64,000 bases of DNA from Zelopaecilomyces penicillatus (Eukaryota; Ascomycota; Sordariomycetes; Hypocreales; Pseudodiploosporaceae). The stretch is taken from assembly GCA_005765155.1 (NCBI GenBank), contig VCCP01000003.1, positions 1,302,001 to 1,366,000 of the forward strand, read 5' to 3'. Made by a program: the position numbers and the translations under genes. The notes below the pieces were generated by a model, which was not told the origin of the DNA, did no database searches, and was given only the letters and a program-made list of their open reading frames with translations. Shown piece after piece: positions 56,522 through 64,000 of this stretch (position 1 is its first letter; every line of letters starts with the position of its first letter).

Positions 56522-59040
56522 TTAGTCGTCGTCCCCTGTAAGGTCAATTACAGAGACGTCACTCATTCTCATTACACCGGATTTAAGACCACGGAGGTTC
56601 AGTCTTCGCATTTCGCGAGCAAGCCTTTCGTTATATTCTTCTGCACAGACCTGGACTTCTTGCATGAAGCCAGCAGCATTTGTGCTCGGAATTAGTAGTC
56701 TCTTCATCTTGCCCAAATCAACCGTGTTTGGCGTCTTCTTGGCTAACGGGCGAGTTTCTGGACTCGGATAACGTTTCCCTGTAGGAGAGGGGGTACTAGA
56801 GGGGTAAGAGTGACTCAAATCAAACTTGTCACCATCATCATATAGCAAATCTGTGCCCCTCACCGGCTCATCTCTCACCTCGTTTGCTTCAAGATCAATG
56901 ACCTCAGGCGGACCTGGTCGAGCAGGTGTTGTTGAAGTAAGTCTTGTAGTGAACATATCTATAGAAACTTGTTTTAGGTATTTTTTTTGACCTGGCTTCT
57001 TCGGAGAAGTTGGTTTTGCCAGAGGTTGCTTATGTTTCTTCACCCCTTGCGATATACCCTCCGAGGAAAGTATCGAACGAATCGAGCCAGGGATTTCCCC
57101 AACTTGAGGGGAAATGTGTTGGGGCTTGGATGAGGAGGGGGAGGGAGCGAGTGGGGACGCCGGGCCGGCAGGGCTAGATGAGATGATAATGGTCTCAAGA
57201 TCACCGGGATAGTTGTGATGCCTAGGCGTCACAGGTGAGCGGTTGGATGTTTCGGTTCCCGGGACCTCGGCCGGGATCTTAAAAATCGTGGGCGTGGTTT
57301 GCTTACTTGTGTCACTTTCGGGTGTTTGTCGTCGACCCAGCCGGCTCGATTTGTGACTTGATGGCTGTGTGATAGCAACATGAAGCGAAGTGCTTGCCTT
57401 TGTTGCTGCGATAGTGTCCTTTGCTGACTTCAACAACTTTGTTTGCCGAACGAACTGATCCAATGTACCGTCTGGCGGCACGAGTCCCTTCTTCTTGCCC
57501 CTCTTTCCGGCATCCTTCTTGGACGACAATTTGCGACTTGCTTTGATTTGTTCCTCTCTCTCCCATGTCCGAACAGCCAAAGGTGCAGACTTTCTAGCCA
57601 CTACTTCTAGTACCCAGGCGAGTTCCGGCTTTGAGACGTCAAAGCATTTGCCTGGCGCAGATCTGGACCCATCTGCCGGGTCTAGACTACTTGCTGGAGG
57701 TTCGAACTCATCATCGCTGTTCAGAGCTAGCCCATCACGACCATACGACACATTTTCATCAACTTCCTGGGAGAGATCAATGGGTACCACTTCTTCAGGG
57801 ATATACTCCAATCGTAGTTCGGGTTCACCGTCCGCACTGAAGTGGCCACGGCGATTAGCTACCCGTTTGACCAACTTTTCGCTTCCGGGATGTCCTTGTA
57901 TAATTTTGTCTACAAGGAGAGCCTGGGCAAGAACGCGAATGAATTTGACTGCTCCTATTCGATAGTCCCAGTCGAATGTCTCTCGTGCAAATCGTCTTAG
58001 TGCATCAACTTGGACACTTCTCCGATTGTTCAACTTTTCCCGAATGGTATCAAGCTTGGACTGCAAAGACACTACCGGATGTGTATAGTAGCGAAGCACC
58101 TCCAGGTTTGGGAAGTCCTCCGGAATTTTCAGTGCTTTGTGTCGCGTACGAAAGTGACCGCCTTCGTTCGTTTTGAGCTCATGACACAGCAATTGTTTCC
58201 AATCGCGTAGGCCATCTTTATCTGATGCCTTCAAGCGGCAAATGGACTTGCCAAAGCCAGCTTTGGCAGCCTCACAAGCAACCTTCACACCGCAGCCTGG
58301 GATTCCTTCTGGAAGGTAGTCACCACCACTCATAAGTGCAACCAGTACCAAACCATCACGATCGAGACCCAAGCTAGCAATATCCATGCTTTCGACGTCG
58401 TACATTGAGACATGAGTTGGGGTTTTTGAACTCTTCCCCTCAGCGCACCAGTTGCGCAAAGTCTTGGTGCAACCGAACATGATGGTATCCACATCCTCGC
58501 TTAGCACAGCGTCTACGATTCCGTGTGTCTGTAGTAAAGCACACTCTGCCTCTGCCTCACCAGGCGCATCGTGGATCGCAAATCCGAACAGTCGAATGAG
58601 ACTCTTGGCTTGCGCTGTGGCAACGCCATCTCCTCTCCCGGAACGTTTATTGCGTTTGATTGCTGGCTTGTGGGGACCGTCGAAGACAAATATAGGCTGA
58701 ACTGGGGTCCCCAAAAGCCGCACCAGCCGATAAAAGAGAGTACGAATAGCAGGATTCGTGCCACCTGAAGGTACATGCGCCTGTTAGAGTGGGATACGGC
58801 GCATCAATTGAGACGCAATTTACATACCGCGCGCTGCTTGATTTTGGAATTGCCATATCGCAATATCGATGGCTAGACGAAGCGGTCGGTTGGAGCTGTC
58901 AAAGGTGTCGGCAGCAAGCTTGGACAAGGACACTCGCTTGCCTGAGCCAAGCTCCCGATATATCCTGAGCACATGCAAATTAGCTTCTGAACCCCAAACG
59001 GAAATTATGAGCATGTGATTACGTACCCTTTTATGCCCAT
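56522..59040 (-). CDS. Yen1/GEN1 Holliday junction resolvase
   Basis: A nuclear XPG/FEN1-family endonuclease of the Yen1/GEN1 class, which cuts Holliday junctions and other branched DNA. Three exons: 59027-59040, 58828-58964 and 56522-58764, with introns of 62 and 63 bp, giving about 797 aa. The first exon is only 14 nt and encodes MGIKG; the start joins in phase to IYRELGSGKRVSLSKLA. The N-domain continues with LRLAIDIAIWQFQNQAA and QPIFVFDGPHKPAIKRNKR. The I-domain has the acidic cluster APGEAEAECALL at about residues 118-129, LSEDVDTIMFG, and the helix-two-turn-helix MSGGDYLPEGIPGCGVKVA. A chromodomain-like part may follow; the long C-terminal tail is low-complexity with SP/TP sites (phospho-regulation is known for yeast Yen1). 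An acidic tail ends VSVIDLTGDDD, a SUMO-interacting-type motif. Divergent from the Arp10-like gene, 419 bp away. Confidence 0.93.
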
Positions 59041-59459
59041 TGAGAGCGTTGAGGAGCTCCCATCACCGACTGAGCAGGGCAAGATGTGAGGTGCGAGATG
59101 GATGATGTTCACGATTGCCTGCCCCACGTCGCTGCAGCGACGGTTGAATGATGAGACGTTTGTTGACTTGGTTGTCGGCAACCGGCACCAATAATGCCGA
59201 CGTCACAGACAGCAGGTGTAATCCTCTCAGCACCCTGGGGCAGATAGGTACGTACCCAGCCAGCGCTTCTGACTGCGACCAGCACAACCACCAATGGGCT
59301 TGATTTGACTGTTACATATACATGTGTGTGTTCATGCCCCATGAGACGCAGTGTTCAAAGAAACAATGAGCTGCGCACCGCTGTCTCTTTCACAGTGGTC
59401 CGTTGAGTAATTTAACCACTCCAACCAGAAAGAGCATATCTGGTGCAGAGCACAAAATC
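59041..59459. promoter_or_regulatory. Divergent promoter region of Yen1 and the Arp10-like gene
   Basis: The 419 bp between two divergent starts must hold both promoters. I see no well-known fungal binding motif that I can name with confidence. Confidence 0.6.
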
Positions 59460-61198
59460 ATGTCGTCTGGTACAGGCCCTGCGCTTGCCCATAGAAGCGT
59501 CACCAGTATACGGTCAGCACCAACCCAGGGACAAGCAGGCCCAGCGACACCACAAACGCCTCCACGCACGACCGCGCCTACTTATGGCTCTCCTTCGACC
59601 ATCCGCGCCGATGATGACTTCCTTATCATCCAGCTAGGCTCGCGTTTTGTGCGGGTGGGATTTGCGGGTGACAGCCTTCCTAAAGCTACTCTATCCTGTG
59701 GGCCAAAGGACCAGCGGCGCGTAGGCGACTTCAGAGCCTGGCAGCAGCCAGTGACTGTAGGTGCAGATGCATGGACGATGGACCATGAGATTTGGAGTTA
59801 TGACCTGAGGGATGTCGACTTGGGGCTTGTTCATGATAAACTGGACAGGCTGTTGAGAGATGCATTTACAAGGTAACATCTCGCCCAGCCGTCTATGCAC
59901 CACCATATATTCATTCTCATACTCATGCGCGTTGCAGATGTTTGCTTATTGACTCAAGACCGCGAAGAACGGGCATTGTGCTCGATTCTGCAGTCCCAAT
60001 GCCCTTGATTTCAACAGTCCTGGATCTCATGTTTAAGAATTTCCAAGCGCCAATGGTGTCGCTCATGTCGTCCGCCACTATGTCTGCTGTCGCAGCCGGG
60101 GTGCGTTCAGCACTGGTCATTGATATTGGATGGACAGAAACTGTCGTGACGAGCGTTTACGAGTATCGTGAAGTGAAGTCGACTCGTAGCATTCGAGGGG
60201 GCAAGTTTCTGCTCGAAGCGTTTTACAAGATGCTCTGCAGTGTGCTAAAAGGTGATGAAAGTTTGAACGAGAATAAAGGAAAACGCGCCATCAGCTTTGA
60301 TGAATGCGAAGATATAATGTGCCGCTTAGTGTGGTGCAGGCAATCTGCGTTTAGTTCACCCCAGAGGCAGTCTGCACAGCTGGATACAGTGGAGGAGCAA
60401 GACGAATTTGACGCTGAACATTCCCGGCCAAAGGGCACAGCAAGTATACCACTCATGTCGACCAACCCGCGAACGACGGTCGACATCCCATTTGACAAAA
60501 TGGCCGACATATGTGACGACACATTTTTTGACCAGTCGATACCGCCATCCACCTTTGATGACCACGAGTTGCCTATACATTTACTCGTCTACCGACAGCT
60601 CTTGCAATTACCGATCGATGTAAGAGCCATCTGTATGTCTCGAATCGTTTTCACTGGGGGGTGCTCCAGCATCTTGGGCATCAAGGACCGCATTGTGGAC
60701 GAAGTGACAGGCATTGTGAACAAAAGAGGATGGGCTCCCATTTCTGGCAAAAGCGTTGAAGAGTCTCGCCACAGTCGCATTTCAGATAGGAGAGCGAGTA
60801 TACCAAGACCTATCAGTTCGCCTGCGACGGCATCAGAATCTGGGGACGATACAGTCAGTTCGAGACCCAGCTCGATATCCACACAAACCGACGAGGACCC
60901 CATTGAGGCAAAAGTGGCGCGCAATCGACCCAAAGTTCAACAGGTCCAAGGCGAATTCCGAGCTATTCATTCTCTGGGGCCATGGGCTGGATCAAGCCTT
61001 CTATGTCAACTGAAAGTCCCAGCTATGGCAACAATAGAGCGAGAGCAATGGCTACAGCAAGGAGCGAGCGGTGCATCTCGTCCTAGTGAAATCGATTCCA
61101 AGATGCAACGGCAAAGTATGGGTACAGGAGGTCTTATACGTGGCAGTGGGGGGCAACATCACCAGATGTGGACTTTGGGTGCCTGGGGGACTTTGTGA
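59460..61198 (+). CDS. Actin-related protein, Arp10/Arp11 (Neurospora ro-7) type
   Basis: An actin-fold protein likely to cap the Arp1 filament of dynactin at its pointed end, which supports dynein-driven nuclear and organelle movement. Two exons, 59460-59872 and 59938-61198, are joined by a 65-bp intron (GTAACA donor, GTTGCAG acceptor), giving 557 aa. The ATG at 59460 is used; a longer read would start from TTG. After a proline- and threonine-rich leader of about 55 residues comes DDDFLIIQLGSRFVRVGFAG (actin phosphate-1 strand). Then LVIDIGWTETVVTSVYE (second phosphate region) and SIRGGKFLLEAFYKML follow, and further on MSRIVFTGGCSSILGIKDR (adenosine region). The phosphate loops are degenerate relative to actin, as in Arp10. 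A disordered S-rich insert lies near residues 400-460. Dynactin membership is inferred from this pattern. Confidence 0.72.
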
Positions 61199-62592
61199 TG
61201 CAGATCCAAGTATCGAACACGGACAGCTGGTTTCTCTTTGCTGCCTATGACGATGTGGCATGGCCTAGACGACCAACTGTATCTTGGGGGATCATGTCTG
61301 CGCTTGTAGGCAGCTCAGTAGTCTCTTACATGGGGTTCAACTTTGCATTTTACTGCAAGGTCAATATCGCATTGTCGTAAACCTCTTGGGTGCCTCTTGT
61401 TACTCGGTCACAGATCTGGCAGTCAAGCTCATTCGGAAATAGTGGAGGCTTCCAGAAGAAAGCAGTCGTCGCACAGGATGTTAGGCCAACTGAATGTAAA
61501 AAATTAATTCCAATATGCTGTCAGCAGTGGTGCAACCTCTTGACGCGAGCGACTCAGAAACAATAGGTATTGATGAGAAAGAATCAGGTGAGTTTAATCG
61601 CATTGACTATGTTCAAGCATGTAGAGCCCGAGTATTGCACATCATGTCAGCCTATACCTGGTTAAGATGAATAAAGTGGTAAGAGAAACGGATGTATAAG
61701 CTACCGGCAGGAAATTACTGTTCTGGTTGACTGTACTAGGGCCTGTCTTGAGCTGTTACTTGTTCCAACCACTCTACCGGCATGGCAAAGGGTCACGAGA
61801 GTTTTCAACAACATACCTCATAGATATAAAAAAATTACTCATTCTTACTGAAGATTACTATAGTATTCGGTAATTATTATACCCTATTTGTAACTGCTGT
61901 TGCAATTGAAAAAGTCTCCTGTTTTCTTTTTATGTTTGAGGAATGTGGCAAACCAGATAAGACAACCAATACGGATTGATGAACTATGCTTCCATAACTG
62001 CAGCATGGTAAATTCCTAGTGTGCATTTGCACGTGGACTTTGACACATGCTATTCCTCATTGCCATCTTCTGTTTCTCAGCCGCCCTGTCTGTAATCCCA
62101 TTCGTCAAATTGAAGTTTCCTCAACGCCGCGCCGCCACCCCGGGTCCTGGGATTTGATTGGAGTTATGTAGCCTCAACTATCCCAAATAAACTTGGGGTA
62201 TAGTAAACCATCATCATATCTCGGCTCGTTATCTTGATCCAGTTTACCTGCTTATTTACTAACATAATCTGTCCCACTCTCTGATCAACACCTGGCAGAA
62301 CGCTGACCGCCCGAAAACAACCCCCATGCTCAAGCTCCGATGTCAGGTGCGACTTGCATTCTCAATGACGGGCCGACTCCGTACTCGCTCCTGCATCATG
62401 AATGCATCGGCCGCTCCTACCTCACAAGCCTGGTGTCTAGCGAAACCCTTTTCTCATGTCAATTGGCTCTACCGGCAATTCACAATTTGAATTCTGCTCA
62501 CCTTTAGCATTGGATAAACAGCGAATTAGCGAATTTCACATTTCCACTGGACGCCGGACCTTGTTCACCGGAACCGCCCGCCTCGATCCAGC
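61199..62592. other. Intergenic region
   Basis: No gene is supported between the Arp10-like gene and the phosphatase. The sequence is AT-rich in the middle (about 61800-62000). The right end should hold the phosphatase promoter. Confidence 0.6.
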
Positions 62593-64000
62593 ATGACAAC
62601 CTTTCAACCACGACCGCCATATTCAGATACTGAGCTCTCTTCGCTGTACCCCCAACAACTCCATCTTCAGCATGTCCAGATCCTCCTTCGTCACGGAGAG
62701 CGGACACCTGTAATTGTGCGCTTCACTAATACCGGCCTGCCTGCATACTGGCCGTACTGCAGCACCCTCCGCCAGCTCCGATCCGCAGTTCTGAATCCCG
62801 GATCCGGTTCCGGAATCGATGCCACCACCAGTTCTTCCCCCAAGCCCGACGGCCGCTTTTCTACCATCGAATGGAAGCGTCGTCTCGAGACTCTTGGGGC
62901 TGGCGATTCCACCGTCATGGCAACTGGGCCCAAGGGTGAACTCGATAACATTTGCGACACAGGCATGCTGACCGACCGAGGTCGCGAGACGACACACGCC
63001 CTCGGCACACGACTGCGCAGGCTCTACATTGATCAGCTTGGCTTTCTCCCCGCCAGCATCAAGGATGCCGATTTCATGTATCTCCGTGCTACTCCCGTGC
63101 CTCGAGCTCTCGAGTCCATGCAACAGACCTTTCAGGGTCTGTATCCACCACACACCCGCGCCGCCGACTTTCCCTCTGTAACGATACTCTCGCGCTCTGT
63201 CGCTGATGAAACGCTCTTCCCCAATGTAGGAAGCTGCCTCCGCTTTGCTGAGCTAGCGAAAAGCTTTGCTAAGAGGGCTGCAGGCCGCTGGGATGATTCT
63301 GACGAGATGGAATACCTCAACAAGAAGATTGGCAAGTGGATGCCCGAGGAGAGCTCTCGCATAGCTATGGGCTCGCACCCGCGCGTTATTGGCATCCTGG
63401 ATTCGGTCAATGCCACAAGAGCACACGGGCCGGCGACAAAGCTGCCAAAGGAGTTTTACGACCCCAAGGTGATTCAGATCTTGGATAAGCTTAGCGTAGA
63501 AGAGTGGTATGCTGGATACCAGGAGAGTCGGGAATATCGCACCCTGGGCATCGGCAGCTTGCTTGGCGATATCGTCTCACGCTTAGTTACCAGTGCAGAA
63601 CAACAGCGCGCTACCAATGATGGGCATGGAATTGTGCCTCAACCCGGCCAGGGCCATGGCAAACCTACCCCCGTCCGTTTTGGTCTAAGTGGCTGTCATG
63701 ATACCACCCTCGCCAGCGTTCTCTCCAGCCTTGGCGCATTTGACAATATCTGGCCACCATTTACCAGCCATATTGCGATTGAGCTATTTCGATCAGCTGA
63801 TAAATCCCCTTCCTCCCCCACTGTCGCCGGGTTGATACAGAAGCCGTCTACCTGGTGGCCCTCTTTCCTTGGTGGTTCTGGAATCGGCGGTGCTTCGCCG
63901 TCCAGCATCGGCCGCAAACAATCAGAAGAGCTCAGTCAGAGGGAGAAGCAGTCCCTCCAGGGCTATTACGTCCGTTTGCGCTACAACGACAAGTCTGTAA
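62593..64000 (+). CDS. Histidine acid phosphatase (LPA phosphatase-like), partial
   Basis: A member of the histidine phosphatase superfamily, branch 2, close in layout to ACP6-type lysophosphatidic acid phosphatases. The frame is open from ATG at 62593 to the window end (469 codons), so the C-terminus is missing. The catalytic LLRHGERTPV motif lies at residues 31-40, with the nucleophile histidine at 34. LTDRGRETTHALGTRLRRLY and YLRATPVPRALESMQQTFQG are the typical downstream elements. The second catalytic motif is GCHDTTLASVLSSLGAF, with His-Asp at about 369-370. There is no evident signal peptide, unlike secreted fungal phytases, which suggests an intracellular enzyme. No intron is seen up to the edge. 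The precise substrate is uncertain. Confidence 0.87.
   Translation, partial: MTTFQPRPPYSDTELSSLYPQQLHLQHVQILLRHGERTPVIVRFTNTGLPAYWPYCSTLRQLRSAVLNPGSGSGIDATTSSSPKPDGRFSTIEWKRRLETLGAGDSTVMATGPKGELDNICDTGMLTDRGRETTHALGTRLRRLYIDQLGFLPASIKDADFMYLRATPVPRALESMQQTFQGLYPPHTRAADFPSVTILSRSVADETLFPNVGSCLRFAELAKSFAKRAAGRWDDSDEMEYLNKKIGKWMPEESSRIAMGSHPRVIGILDSVNATRAHGPATKLPKEFYDPKVIQILDKLSVEEWYAGYQESREYRTLGIGSLLGDIVSRLVTSAEQQRATNDGHGIVPQPGQGHGKPTPVRFGLSGCHDTTLASVLSSLGAFDNIWPPFTSHIAIELFRSADKSPSSPTVAGLIQKPSTWWPSFLGGSGIGGASPSSIGRKQSEELSQREKQSLQGYYVRLRYNDKSV

Overview
The window is nuclear DNA of a filamentous ascomycete. Genes are on both strands and carry short introns of 62 to 148 bp with GTAAGT-like donors. 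The gene set (Vps18, Yen1/GEN1, Mgs1/WRNIP1, a LaeA-like methyltransferase, a Gti1/Pac2 WOPR protein, a 2EXR protein and an Arp10-type actin-related protein) is fungal. Frequent GGTAGGTA/TACCTACC microsatellites and protein style suggest a Sordariomycete, possibly Hypocreales; the order is inferred. No prokaryotic operons, CRISPR arrays or intact transposons were seen.

Layout. 1-8.9 kb: gene-empty, rich in microsatellites and C/G tracts. 8.9-10.3 kb: a TALE/KN homeobox transcription factor (-). 10.3-20 kb: a second gene-empty stretch. 20.1-22.1 kb: AT-richer DNA with coding-like but broken reading blocks on the minus strand. 23.8-27.9 kb: two vacuolar genes tail to tail, a divergent V-ATPase proteolipid (+) and Vps18/Pep3 (-). 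29.5-31.0 kb: LaeA-like methyltransferase (-). 31-39.5 kb: an accessory-looking block with a decayed GT8 glycosyltransferase, a 45-bp minisatellite, an intact glutamine-rich WOPR factor, a 170-bp tandem duplication and an interrupted coding-like stretch. 39.7-42.3 kb: LCAT-like lipase/acyltransferase (+). 43-44.5 kb: 2EXR protein (-) and a doubtful small ORF. 44.5-49.8 kb: gene-empty. 49.8-53.4 kb: a four-helix membrane protein and a MIF-like protein. 54.3-61.2 kb: compact housekeeping block with Mgs1 (+), Yen1 (-) and an Arp10-like protein (+). 62.6 kb to the end: a histidine acid phosphatase running off the window.

Themes. Mgs1 and Yen1, both DNA-repair proteins, are convergent neighbours. 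Vps18 and the V-ATPase c-like subunit both serve the vacuole and share a 188-bp tail-to-tail spacer. Three regulators of development or secondary metabolism (homeobox, LaeA-like, WOPR) lie in or beside the gene-poor parts.

Gene models were spliced by eye. Several simple ORF reads would begin at GTG or TTG or stop inside an intron; starts given here are ATG and junctions were checked for phase. All family calls rest on motif recognition, not on a database search.
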